NCBI GenBank assembly: GCA_937928165.1
Contig: CALFVT010000002.1
Span: forward strand, 62,001-126,000
Reading direction: 5' to 3'
Length of the DNA stretch: 64,000 bases
From: an uncultured Caulobacterales bacterium
GTDB taxonomy: Bacteria > Pseudomonadota > Alphaproteobacteria > Caulobacterales > Maricaulaceae
The notes beneath the pieces are model-generated. The model worked only from the letters and a program-made list of their open reading frames with translations. It made no database searches and was not told the DNA's origin. Within the stretch, counting starts at the first letter, position 1. Each line of letters begins with the position of its first letter. Made by a program: the position numbers and the translations under genes. Shown here piece by piece: positions 34,336-43,508 of this stretch.

Positions 34336-34842
34336 ATGGGCCGTGTTTTTCGTCTTTCCCCTGTTCTCATAGCGCTTATCATCAGCGCGCCAAGCCAAGC
34401 CAATGAGCCCAAACTTGAGGGGACATTCAAAGATTGGACAACCTATAGCCGTGATGCGGGCGGGGATAAGTCTTGCTATGCGATCACCAAAGCCAAGACC
34501 AAATCTCCTTCATCTGTGCAGCACGGCGATATTTATTTCATGGTCTCGAATTGGCGCTCCGGCGTGGCTACTGAACAGCCAAGCTTTCTTGCAAGTTTTG
34601 ACCTGAATAGTAATATTGCCCCCGAAGCCAGTGTCGGCTCTAAAAAAACAGTTTTTTATACGGCCAAAAATGAAGCTTTTATTGACGATTCAGCGGATGA
34701 GAAATCCCTCGTCAAAGCCATGCGCGACGGATCAACTATGCGTATGAAAGCTCGGTCCCAGCGCGGCACAGACCTATCTTACAGCTTCTCGCTCTCGGGC
34801 GTCACTGCCGCACTTAAAAAGGCGAAAGACGCCTGCCGTTAA
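34336..34842 (+). CDS. Invasion-associated locus B (IalB) family exported protein
   Basis: 168 residues. Signal peptide MGRVFRLSPVLIALIISAPSQA. The mature part follows the IalB pattern: FKDWTTYSRD.....CYAITKAKTKSP, IYFMVSNWRSGVATEQPSFLASFDL, DEKSLVKAMRDGSTMRMKARSQRGTDLSYSFSLSGVTAALKKAKDAC. IalB proteins are periplasmic or outer-membrane associated and common in alphaproteobacteria; apart from a link to host-cell invasion in Bartonella, their role is unknown. An AGGA ribosome site and a -10 TATAAT lie upstream. The next gene begins 6 bases on. Confidence 0.82.
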   Translation: MGRVFRLSPVLIALIISAPSQANEPKLEGTFKDWTTYSRDAGGDKSCYAITKAKTKSPSSVQHGDIYFMVSNWRSGVATEQPSFLASFDLNSNIAPEASVGSKKTVFYTAKNEAFIDDSADEKSLVKAMRDGSTMRMKARSQRGTDLSYSFSLSGVTAALKKAKDACR

Positions 34843-34848
34843 AATGTT

Positions 34849-36150
34849 ATGCTAGTCCTGTTAGAATCCGCTGATAAAGGCAGCTTAGCCCTATCCATAG
34901 GGGTTACGGTTATTTGCCTGATTATTATCATTACATCAGCCATATATATGGCCCATCGGGAGGAAGATCCAGATCCTTTAATCGGCAAATTAATTCACGA
35001 TCCAGAGCTTAATCTATTACGGCTTAACGGCCAAAATTTAGCGCCATTACCAGCGCGTAAAACACACATCCAAAAACTTATTGCCTCCATAGAGGGTCAG
35101 TGGCGCAAACATATTCAGGCGGATAAATTAACCTTTACAGTATTTTGTGACCCCCGCCTAACAGACCCGCTAGCTCTTGATTCGCAGGCCCTAAGTCATA
35201 TCATCAATAGCCTTATGGGGCGCGCCGTTTATACAACGGCCTCTGGGCGAATACATTTACATATTACAAAAAAACCTAGCCTTGAAGCAGGGGGCGATCC
35301 CATATTAGAAATTATAACCGCCGATACAGGTAGCGGCGTTATTGCCGCAAAGGCTCATAGCCTTGACGGTGAAGATTATGATTTTAACATAAACAATCTA
35401 CAAACTAATCTTGAAACTTTATCCGCGCGGTTAGTGCATAAATCACGGCTAGGGTGCGGGGCAGAATTTATCTTATGCTGCCCCTTAGTTCATAATGAAA
35501 TGACCGCAGAGCATTATCTTATGCCTCCGCCGCCCCATCAAATGAAGCCCGTTAAAATTGAACCCTGTTATGCCGGTGACGGCGAAATCCTGCGGGCCGA
35601 GCTGGAAGCGCTTCAGAACAGGCGTTCTCAGCAAAATATAAACGGTAGCCTCGCCTCTGCCCAGCAAGGCTTCGGCGCGCCCATAAACCTTGCACCCAAA
35701 ACGGCTAAGCGGATCATGGAGACTTTAGATCAATTAAATGTCCTCATCGCCGTTAATACAGAAGCAAACCGTAATGCTATTCGCGCAATGTTAGCGCCGC
35801 TTAACTCGCAGATCATCTACGCTCAAAACGGGCAAGATGCTGTTGAAAGTCTTAAAACCCATCGTTTTGATTATATTATTATGGATATTCATATGCCAGG
35901 GATGAGCGGTATTGAAACGGCGCAAATCATCAGGACCAATGAGGCCGAACAATGCCGCATTCCTATTATTGGATTAAGCTCTGATATTACGGCGCCAATA
36001 AAACAAAGCGCTTTACAGGCTGGAATTGACATCATACTCACAAAACCTGTAACCGCCGCCGCATTATTCCAAGCCATATATATAAGCCGCGAAGCCCATC
36101 CAAACTATAAAAACCAAGTTATGGCAAACCGCTCTAAACGCCGCGCTTAA
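34849..36150 (+). CDS. Membrane protein with degenerate HATPase and C-terminal receiver
   Basis: 433 residues. One membrane helix (about residues 13-34), no obvious dimerisation/histidine domain, then a HATPase-like region (about 95-215) with a remnant N box (HIINSLMGRAVYTTASGRIHLHI) and G1-like ADTGSGV. A receiver domain fills 300-425, with D346 in IIMDIHMPGMSG, serine in IIGLSSD and K399 in LTKPV. The acidic pair that binds Mg2+ is missing (IAVNTEAN). With no phospho-acceptor histidine it is not a normal hybrid kinase. It probably shares a transcript with ialB. Its stop overlaps that of the convergent giant gene by 4 bases. Confidence 0.75.
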   Translation: MLVLLESADKGSLALSIGVTVICLIIIITSAIYMAHREEDPDPLIGKLIHDPELNLLRLNGQNLAPLPARKTHIQKLIASIEGQWRKHIQADKLTFTVFCDPRLTDPLALDSQALSHIINSLMGRAVYTTASGRIHLHITKKPSLEAGGDPILEIITADTGSGVIAAKAHSLDGEDYDFNINNLQTNLETLSARLVHKSRLGCGAEFILCCPLVHNEMTAEHYLMPPPPHQMKPVKIEPCYAGDGEILRAELEALQNRRSQQNINGSLASAQQGFGAPINLAPKTAKRIMETLDQLNVLIAVNTEANRNAIRAMLAPLNSQIIYAQNGQDAVESLKTHRFDYIIMDIHMPGMSGIETAQIIRTNEAEQCRIPIIGLSSDITAPIKQSALQAGIDIILTKPVTAAALFQAIYISREAHPNYKNQVMANRSKRRA

Positions 36151-39100
36151 GGATTATCAACCCGCGCAGGCGAGATACGGCGTAAAAGCCCGCGAGCCGA
36201 GTCTTGGTCAAATTTAATACGGAATTTTACATAAACTCCGTCCCGGCTAAATTCTGCCGCTTCAAAGTCATCATCGCGGAAGCCTTCAAAATTATATCCA
36301 AGACTAATCCAGACATTATCAACAGGAGCAATACCAATAGACGGGCCAAAGCTATATTGCGCCTCGGAGAAATCTGAATTGGTTAGCATTTGCCCCGTAA
36401 GGCCCAAATCGATTTTAGGCGTAATATCAAAACGGGTTTCAGCCCCAAGCAAATGGGTTATGCTATCGAGCGTTTGTCCATTTATCTCGGTTTCATTATA
36501 TTTTATGCCGTAATTCGCAGACAACTGCCAGCGGTCATTGATATAGGTATTCATCGCCGCATTATTGACGATCTTTGTCGTCTTGGCTTGGCCGTCCGCA
36601 TTTTGATAACCAATATCAAGGCGGTTAAACCACACGGTGCCTTCATCTTTCGGGCGGTAAGCCACACCTAGCCGTAGATCCGCCGTCTCGCGGTTTATAC
36701 CGTCGGCGCGGTCTTCAAAGGCAGCACGTCCGGCGCCCGCCAAAGATAAAGTTTCCGAAACTTCACGGGCCACAGCCGCAGAGATAATATAAGCATCATC
36801 GCCTGCGCCGGATTGACGGCCTTCCCCGCGCAAGGATGCACTCAGGGTCTCATCGCGGTAGCCAACGCCCACATAAGCCGACGTAAAGTCCTCATTGACC
36901 TCCAGCGGAGAGACCGCCGCGTCCGGGGCAATATCGATAATCACGCCGCTCTCATCTAAAACACGGCGGTTACGCAGACCCGCACTTAAAGACCAGTTTT
37001 TATCAAGCTTAATTTGTTGATCAAGGCCAATGGTTGCCCCTAAGCGGCGATTTGAATCTGCCGTTAATAAATCCGTCGACGCGGTGAGCAATCCGCCCGC
37101 CCACGGGCTAGCCGATACACCAAAGCTTGTATTTTGATTGCGCTGACCTTCGCCTTCTAAGATTTCATGACGTAAGCTGGCTGTGATATTATCTGTAATA
37201 GTTTTATCAAGGCCTAAAGTTGTCCGCTGCGGGAAGGCGCTAACCTCATCATTACCGCCCAAAGGCTGCTCATGGGCAATTTGCACGGTCAGCCCATGTT
37301 GCGGTAGGCTATAGCTTGCATTCGCCGTGGCAAGTAAAGACTCGCGGTCAGCTTCACCGGGGATTTCATCCCGAGCCGCGCGCAGGCCTGTGCCGATATT
37401 AAAGTTACGGGCATGATGGGTGGCCTGCACATTCGCGGTTGTCCGCCGCCCGCCTGTGACAAGGTTTTCTTCTCGGTAAACTTCGCCTTCTATGGACTGA
37501 TTTGTATGCGCGCCCGTTTGCTGGTCTTGCTCATCGCGCAGCTTATAGCGCGCTGCCGCACCGTAGCGGCGAATTGTATTTGTATTTGATGTGCGCTGCC
37601 CGAGGCCAAAGCCGGCCTCTTCTTGGCGGAAATAGGCTTCCCCGGCAAAGGCTTCACTGGTGTGAATAACTTCGGCTAGGATGGCATCACGGGTTTGCGA
37701 GCCATCATCCGTATCATTTTCAGTTACCGCATATTCCGCGCGGATTTCTGTCCCGTTTGCAACCTGTGCAATAACATCCACGCCGATCTGGTTTGAGCGG
37801 CTATTGGGACGGTCCGCCGCGCCGCCTTCGGAGACAAAAGACGAGCCAATTTGAACCTTACCATCAAGGATTTGTGCCTGCACGCGGCCACCGGCTGTAA
37901 TATTGCGCTCGCTCTCATTGGCGGTCTCATAGCTCGCAACAATCACATTCGGGTTAAAGGCCTCATCGGAGACATCAACGGGCAGGCGGAATAAGAGCTC
38001 CCCTGTGAGATAGTCCAGCGTATAATCAAGGAAGCGCACCAAAGGCTTGCGGTCAAGTACCACATCCGGGCGGAACCGGTCACGAGTTTCAATCACAATG
38101 GTTTCGGATTGCACTAAGATACGGTCATTAGAGAGCTGATAAATACCACTTGTGCCGTCTGCCGGAATTTCGTCCAATGCAAAGCCCTGATTGGTTTCGG
38201 CCGCAAAGCCAAGGACTTGGAAATTATCACCTAAATATTCAGCCTTAAGTCCAGACAGGCGGCGATTATAAGACGTCAGACGGCCTTCGGTAATATTCGT
38301 GTCAAAGTCACCAAATATGGCATAGGCCTGCTGCTTTTCAATTTTCACATAAACTGGATAGCGGCTTAGAGCTTCAAATTCCGTATAAGAGCGGTCACCA
38401 TAAAGGGTATAAAACGCATTCGGGTCAATTTCTCGGGCAAAATCACCATCCACATCACCGCGGCGCTTATCTGTATCTACCGCCAAGGTTAATAGCCATT
38501 CACCTTTAATCAGGCCTTTGGCAAAAAAGGCTACCCGGCCATCGGTGAAAAGATCGTCACCGCGGGCCTCAATATCAACAGCGTTGCCGTGAACACGCTC
38601 ATATCCGGCTGTACCTTCCGCAAGGCCAACTAAGATCCAGTCGCGCTTTTCTGGGGAAAGATACATATAGACCGGGACTTTACGGCCATTATCAAGCGTG
38701 ACAATAACGGTCACTTTACCGGTTTGCAGGGTCGGTTCTAATTTTACCCGCGCAATACCGCTTGCACCGACTTTAATCAGCTCTCGGGCGGATAAAGGCG
38801 CTAATTGCTCACTACCTTCAACCAATAAATCACGCTCACCGGATTCGGAATAGACCCGGTAAGGAGAGACAACATCTACATTAACAATACGCCCCGGATG
38901 CACCGCCCGTCCGGCATTATCTTCAAAACGTATAGCAATTTCCGGCACGGTGCGGCCATCAGCCATTAAGATTGATTGGTCAACAACCCCAATCGCGCGG
39001 CCAATCTCTTTCACAAAGACAATCGTTTCACGGAGCGTTTTAGTGACCTGGCCATCCTTATTAAGCACATCAATTTCAAACAGGTTTTCACCTTCAATAA

Positions 39101-41201
39101 GATCAACCCCGCGCCAGCGCGTTACGCTTGCAAGACCGAGAATATTTGTTTCCCGGGCGGTAATATGCTGAATATTAATATCTGTGCCGTTGACCCGTGC
39201 CTTCACCTCATCGCTAGGACGGTGGGTGATACCAAAATTAAGGGACGCATGAGACGGGGATTCCGATGTATCGGGATAGGCCCAGCTCGCCTCGCCTGTT
39301 TGTTTCGCCAGCCAAGCCGCATCAAAAGCTTCATAGGCGGTTTGCGAGTCATAATCCGCCGTCTTTTCTATCTTGGCGACCTCTTTGATCTTTTTAAGGT
39401 AGAAATTTGCGCGCCAAATACCGCCCCCTTGCACCTCAACAAATTGAGACACGGCGCTGCCGGCGAAACGAGTGTTTTCCTCGCAAATCATTGGCTCATA
39501 GCCTTCAGGCAAGGTTTCTTCATCAATTTGAACCACATGGGTATTTTCATCAACCCCTTCAAAGTGGAACAGACCAAATCCATCCGTCACCGCATAGGCA
39601 CCGGTTTCCATATAGACGCGCACGCCTTCGACTCCAATGCCTTGATTGATTTCGCGGGCCCATTCTTCATCGCCGTCGCAAGATTGCTCACTGACGCGGC
39701 CAATAATAGTTGAGCGCGTGCGGAAAAGCTCTTCACGTAGGTTAACTTCGGCCCGGCCCACATTGGAAATCTGGTCACCGCCGCCGTCTAAAACAACCGC
39801 TTCATTAATCGCATCTCCTAAAGGCGCGCCGGGGCCAACTTCAAGAGTATAGTTTAAGGTCACAGTCTCGCCCACAGGTAACACGCCCAGCGGAAAGGTT
39901 AAAAATGTTGCCCGGTCCGCGATCTGCGGATCATCAATCCTTTGACCATCACGAAATGCGCTGCCCGGCACATAGCGAAAGCCCAAAGGCAGGGTATCCA
40001 TAAGGTCAACAGGGGTCGGCAAAAGGCCAATATTATTAATACTGACGGTGTAAGGAACAAAATCACCCACATCCGCCACATCAACATCTGCTGTTTTCGT
40101 CAGAACTAGCTCCCCTTCCGGGTCGAGGGGAATATCAAAACGAATGCCCTGGAAACCTTCAACTGCAAATTCACGGCCAAATGAAGCGTCAAGAATGATG
40201 AAATTCCCAAGGGTCTCAAAATGAGGCGGTAATTGCTCCGAGGCAAAATTATAACCTTCCGGCGGAATAACTTGCACAAGATAACGCCCGGTTTCTGCCA
40301 CAGGGAAGCGGAACTCTCCGCTATCAAATTCATATAACAACCCAGAAGTATCGCGGGCCTCACTGCCGCTAATCACTTCTGAGGGATAGCCAGCAAACCC
40401 ATCAATACCCCAAATGCTCGCATCACTTAGATCATTTGCGTTAACGATGCGGACAAGCGCGCCGTCAACGGGCGCGCCGGTCACCGAGTCGAACACAAGG
40501 CCAAAAGGATCAATAAGCGCCGTGTCAGCCACCACAGCCCCTTGCACGGCGCCATTATCATAAGTCGCCGTTAATTCATCATTAGGCTGCGTTGACAAAG
40601 TGGTATCAAAACGGGGGGTATCACCCTCTGTTGTCGGGAAATGCGCCCAAAACTCACCCGTATTGGGCCCAGTTTCAAAAAGCTCAAGGGTAATAATATC
40701 GCCTGTATTCGACATTACAGTTATAACAACCCGGTCAATGGCGTTAATATCGCGGTTTCCGCGCTCATCGGTCACCTGAACGTAAACAGTTTCGCCGCCT
40801 GTATAGGTCTGGGCCGGAAACAACGGAATATCACGGCTAAAATCAATATCGCTACCGTCATTAGCTGTCGGGGTCGGTGTGGGGGTAAACGGGCCGTCTA
40901 AATTACCGGACGGACTAAACCCCGAGCCATTAATTCGGCGCATAATTGGGGTCGGCGCATTGGGCGCAAACCTAAAAAATTCTATGGTCGGGTCAGCCGG
41001 AGCCGCTCTGACAGTAAAATCAGCCGGATTAGTCTCTTGGTCAAACCGGGCGTCATTAATTGTGTAAGAAAAACTGGCAATATTGCGCACGACATCGCCA
41101 GGCTGAGCCGCTTGCGCGCTCACCTGCGGTGATACGGATAGGCATAGCCAAACCGCCAGAATCCAAAAGGATTCAAGATATCGAAACCACATTTTCACCA
41201 T
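36147..41201 (-). CDS. Giant exported DUF11/SdrB-like protein with probable outer-membrane barrel
   Basis: 1684 residues. Signal peptide (about 1-32, ending VSAQA). N-terminal region with the repeat-type start VRNIASFSYTINDARFDQETNPADF, a Pro-Thr linker near 107, and a carboxypeptidase-regulatory-like domain (about 235-345). A DUF11 domain follows at about 362-480 (LVLTKTADVDVADVGDFVPYTV..), then an SdrD-B/Cna-B-like domain at 493-570. A conserved YGDRSYTEFEALSRYPVYVKI and FGDFDTNITEGRL block lies near 935-980. From about 1100 to the end run roughly 570 residues of alternating beta strands like an outer-membrane barrel. It is the last gene of a three-gene set. A surface anchor or export pore is inferred, not shown. 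Confidence 0.78.
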   Translation of the reverse strand: MVKMWFRYLESFWILAVWLCLSVSPQVSAQAAQPGDVVRNIASFSYTINDARFDQETNPADFTVRAAPADPTIEFFRFAPNAPTPIMRRINGSGFSPSGNLDGPFTPTPTPTANDGSDIDFSRDIPLFPAQTYTGGETVYVQVTDERGNRDINAIDRVVITVMSNTGDIITLELFETGPNTGEFWAHFPTTEGDTPRFDTTLSTQPNDELTATYDNGAVQGAVVADTALIDPFGLVFDSVTGAPVDGALVRIVNANDLSDASIWGIDGFAGYPSEVISGSEARDTSGLLYEFDSGEFRFPVAETGRYLVQVIPPEGYNFASEQLPPHFETLGNFIILDASFGREFAVEGFQGIRFDIPLDPEGELVLTKTADVDVADVGDFVPYTVSINNIGLLPTPVDLMDTLPLGFRYVPGSAFRDGQRIDDPQIADRATFLTFPLGVLPVGETVTLNYTLEVGPGAPLGDAINEAVVLDGGGDQISNVGRAEVNLREELFRTRSTIIGRVSEQSCDGDEEWAREINQGIGVEGVRVYMETGAYAVTDGFGLFHFEGVDENTHVVQIDEETLPEGYEPMICEENTRFAGSAVSQFVEVQGGGIWRANFYLKKIKEVAKIEKTADYDSQTAYEAFDAAWLAKQTGEASWAYPDTSESPSHASLNFGITHRPSDEVKARVNGTDINIQHITARETNILGLASVTRWRGVDLIEGENLFEIDVLNKDGQVTKTLRETIVFVKEIGRAIGVVDQSILMADGRTVPEIAIRFEDNAGRAVHPGRIVNVDVVSPYRVYSESGERDLLVEGSEQLAPLSARELIKVGASGIARVKLEPTLQTGKVTVIVTLDNGRKVPVYMYLSPEKRDWILVGLAEGTAGYERVHGNAVDIEARGDDLFTDGRVAFFAKGLIKGEWLLTLAVDTDKRRGDVDGDFAREIDPNAFYTLYGDRSYTEFEALSRYPVYVKIEKQQAYAIFGDFDTNITEGRLTSYNRRLSGLKAEYLGDNFQVLGFAAETNQGFALDEIPADGTSGIYQLSNDRILVQSETIVIETRDRFRPDVVLDRKPLVRFLDYTLDYLTGELLFRLPVDVSDEAFNPNVIVASYETANESERNITAGGRVQAQILDGKVQIGSSFVSEGGAADRPNSRSNQIGVDVIAQVANGTEIRAEYAVTENDTDDGSQTRDAILAEVIHTSEAFAGEAYFRQEEAGFGLGQRTSNTNTIRRYGAAARYKLRDEQDQQTGAHTNQSIEGEVYREENLVTGGRRTTANVQATHHARNFNIGTGLRAARDEIPGEADRESLLATANASYSLPQHGLTVQIAHEQPLGGNDEVSAFPQRTTLGLDKTITDNITASLRHEILEGEGQRNQNTSFGVSASPWAGGLLTASTDLLTADSNRRLGATIGLDQQIKLDKNWSLSAGLRNRRVLDESGVIIDIAPDAAVSPLEVNEDFTSAYVGVGYRDETLSASLRGEGRQSGAGDDAYIISAAVAREVSETLSLAGAGRAAFEDRADGINRETADLRLGVAYRPKDEGTVWFNRLDIGYQNADGQAKTTKIVNNAAMNTYINDRWQLSANYGIKYNETEINGQTLDSITHLLGAETRFDITPKIDLGLTGQMLTNSDFSEAQYSFGPSIGIAPVDNVWISLGYNFEGFRDDDFEAAEFSRDGVYVKFRIKFDQDSARGLLRRISPARVDNP

Positions 41202-41291
41202 TCAACCCTATGTCAGGACATTTTTATTTTTATGAGTCCTAGAGGATATGGCCGGCATAGACCTCTATGCCGGCCGGATAGTTATCTTGCC

Positions 41292-42401
41292 TTATTTCAG
41301 CAAAGCTCTGATAACAATAAAGCCTTCTGGGCTGTTATTATTATCGGGCACGACGCCGTCATCAGCAGGAAGACCTGCACCGGTGAATGTCACCACACAG
41401 GCTCCGCCCGTACAATCAAGACCAACAGTCGTGTCGGCGACAGTTGGCGCATTTAGCGTACCGCCAGTGAAATCACCGCCCGTTGCAATCGCGGCCGTCA
41501 CAAAATTAAGCTCAGCTGGTAATGTATCTGAAACGTCAATAGATGTCGTTTCTCGCGTATCATTATTTGTCACGCGAATACGATATTCAACGCAAGCACC
41601 GGGAACAGAATAAGCATCTGTATCTACAGCCGCTGAAAGGTTCGTGCAGTTAGATCCATCTTGAGAAATAATGCCAACCGTTTTCTCGCCTTCGACTTGC
41701 GCGGCTGCAATAATATATGTTCCAGTTGCCGAATCATCGCCCTGCTCAGCCGCTTCTCCGCTCGTACTCGTACCGTCTGCTAGAACATTCTCAGATGTCA
41801 GCAGATCATTTCCGTCTGTATCAGCTGTTTCTTCAACAAAAGTCGTACTATCAAGCGTATCCGCCACAAGGATGATATCCCCGGTATTACCATCAGCCTG
41901 TCCGGCCGGGATGTTTTGCAGAACTTCAATAGAGATAGACTCGTCCGGTCCCAAGACAGGGTATGTCGAAGTATCAGCCGCATCAAAAATAACGACGGTA
42001 CCATCAGATAACGTATATCTAATTTCAACAGGCGCCGCTGTTGCGGGGTCAAAATTGTCACCGCTGACAGTGTTAACAACGCTAAGATCATAGGCTTGCG
42101 TGCCGTTACCATCATTGGTCAGCGTAAAATTTGTTACCGCGTTTTGCTGGCCTTCAACAACAATAGTTGATCCGCCGACGCTTTCAACAGTCAGGTCGAT
42201 TAAACGATCAACAAGGAAGCGCGTTGGGGCTGCATTATTGTTAATCTCTGGCTGTCCAGCTCCATTGACTTCATAGTTCAATGTAAATGTGTTATCAACA
42301 GCAGTCTCAGCGGCGGTTTGAGCCGCGGCTGTCCCTGCTGAAAAAAGACCAAGAGCAACTGTGCCCAATAGTCCTTTCTTAAGGGTTGTAAGTTTGGTCA
42401 T
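41292..42401 (-). CDS. Exported DUF11-type surface protein
   Basis: 369 residues from the ATG at 42401; a GTG at 42410 is less likely. Signal peptide MTKLTTLKKGLLGTVALGLFSAGTAAAQ. The mature protein is very acidic and Thr/Asn/Asp-rich. It starts with VDNTFTLNYEVNGAGQPEINNNAAPTRFLV, which parallels the N-terminus of the giant protein. It ends in a DUF11-like domain (about 245-365) with CVEYRIRVTNNDTRETTSIDVSDTLPAELNFV. Three cysteine-containing segments occur (NCTNL, GACVEY, LDCTGGACVV). It lies 90 bases before the giant gene and is probably displayed or secreted; no catalytic motif is seen. Confidence 0.75.
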   Translation of the reverse strand: MTKLTTLKKGLLGTVALGLFSAGTAAAQTAAETAVDNTFTLNYEVNGAGQPEINNNAAPTRFLVDRLIDLTVESVGGSTIVVEGQQNAVTNFTLTNDGNGTQAYDLSVVNTVSGDNFDPATAAPVEIRYTLSDGTVVIFDAADTSTYPVLGPDESISIEVLQNIPAGQADGNTGDIILVADTLDSTTFVEETADTDGNDLLTSENVLADGTSTSGEAAEQGDDSATGTYIIAAAQVEGEKTVGIISQDGSNCTNLSAAVDTDAYSVPGACVEYRIRVTNNDTRETTSIDVSDTLPAELNFVTAAIATGGDFTGGTLNAPTVADTTVGLDCTGGACVVTFTGAGLPADDGVVPDNNNSPEGFIVIRALLK

Positions 42402-42571
42402 TATTCCCACTTTCCACTTTCAAGTTACGGACATATTTGCCCTGTATGAAAGGATGTAGAATAGAAGTCTTAAAATCGAACTTTCACTTATGATTAATAA
42501 AGGCTTAAATTATAATTATACGGGTGTACCGCATTGGTTTATATAGGAAAAATACCGTCTTAAAACGCATA

Positions 42572-42590
42572 AAGGCCCACATGGGGCCCT
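42572..42590 (-). terminator. Hairpin between DUF11-type genes
   Basis: GGCCC / GGGCC stem (42574-42578 with 42584-42588) around a 5-base loop; on the minus strand it is followed by TTTATGCGTTTT. It lies about 45 bases after the stop of the 42634-43113 gene, so it may attenuate rather than end transcription into the next DUF11 gene. Confidence 0.5.
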
Positions 42591-42633
42591 AAAGGTTCAA
42601 TCTTTTTAAATTTAATTAATATAAGCGTAAATT

Positions 42634-43113
42634 TTATCTTAATAGGCCTTTAAAGCTCATTTTGCCTCTATCGCCGGGATTGACGTCTTCCGTTAATGTC
42701 CAGCGGATATGAGTAATATCATCAGAATTTGCTCTGCGGCGACCCCCTCCGTCAATATCTACCGTTAAACTCTCTCGGGGGGCAAATGTTTGGCCGTTGT
42801 CAACAGAAAATAAAATGAGTGCATTTTCGCGCTGCGCTGAGCCTTCAAGATAATTCACTTCTGCTGGGATTGGCATATCAATACGAAAATTATTGGTCAC
42901 TTCGTCTTTGTCATTAAAGTAATTGACAGAATAAATAAGCGTATCCCCGGGCAGGACTACATCTGGTGCCGTCGTAATAACTTCAATGCTACCGTCCGCT
43001 TGTGTGACCTCACGTTCCACTTCGACCGTTTGCGACGCGGTCATACCATAAGCCGGTAGCGCCATTAAACTCGCAGATAATAAAACCAATAAGGATCGAA
43101 TATGCTGTGCCAT
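42634..43113 (-). CDS. Small exported DUF11-like protein
   Basis: 159 residues. Signal peptide MAQHIRSLLVLLSASLMALPAYG. The mature part is one DUF11-like beta domain: ITTAPDVVLPGDTLIYSVNYFNDKDEVTNNFRIDMPIPAEVNYLEGSA, then VDNGQTF and HIRWTLTEDVNPGDRGKMSFKGLLR. The same motif (PGD.v.Y.v...N.....ni.i.d.lP..v.y..gs) is in its two larger neighbours. It is first of the minus-strand set, with a 233-base gap that has a hairpin before the next gene. Function unknown; a surface or fibre subunit is possible. Confidence 0.72.
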   Translation of the reverse strand: MAQHIRSLLVLLSASLMALPAYGMTASQTVEVEREVTQADGSIEVITTAPDVVLPGDTLIYSVNYFNDKDEVTNNFRIDMPIPAEVNYLEGSAQRENALILFSVDNGQTFAPRESLTVDIDGGGRRRANSDDITHIRWTLTEDVNPGDRGKMSFKGLLR

Positions 43114-43508
43114 TTACCAAGCTTTCTATCAATTTAACCTAAGCCCTGCATAGCAGTTTAAGCTTAATTAAGTTTAAACAGTTTGCATGATTTCAAAAAC
43201 AGCTCTTTTTATTTAATTTATATTCACGTCATACCCGCGTAAACAGGGCGTTATATATAAAGTCTAAATACCCCACATAGCCCCAAGACAGGCTTAACCC
43301 CAATAAGCGCACATGAGCTAAGCTCTTAATTCAGTGCGGGTGTGGTCCATTTATAGTAAATAATATGTTAAATATATAGCGCAAATTATCACGAGGGTCT
43401 TTATTTGGCCTCATAAAAGTAAAAATTAAAGATTTATAAACCCTGTTTTTTCACGAATCCTTTGAGCCTTTAGCTTAGGACTTATCATCCAGTCATGGGG
43501 ATGATGAA
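43114..43508. other. Divergent intergenic region between the DUF11 and Tad operons
   Basis: 395 bases without a gene on either strand; in particular no Flp pilin-sized frame. It is AT-rich. A near-perfect 22-base palindrome made of TTAA units lies at 43157-43178 (TTAA at 43158, 43164, 43168, 43174), 44 bases before the DUF11-like gene. A GAATC (GANTC methylation) site lies near 43455. TTAA repeats recall CtrA sites, but the spacing is 6, not the usual 7. Confidence 0.45.

Noticed and set aside
38976-39713. 245-residue plus-strand open frame inside the giant gene
   Set aside because: Antisense to well-patterned beta-domain coding sequence; no start signal and no signal peptide or motif.
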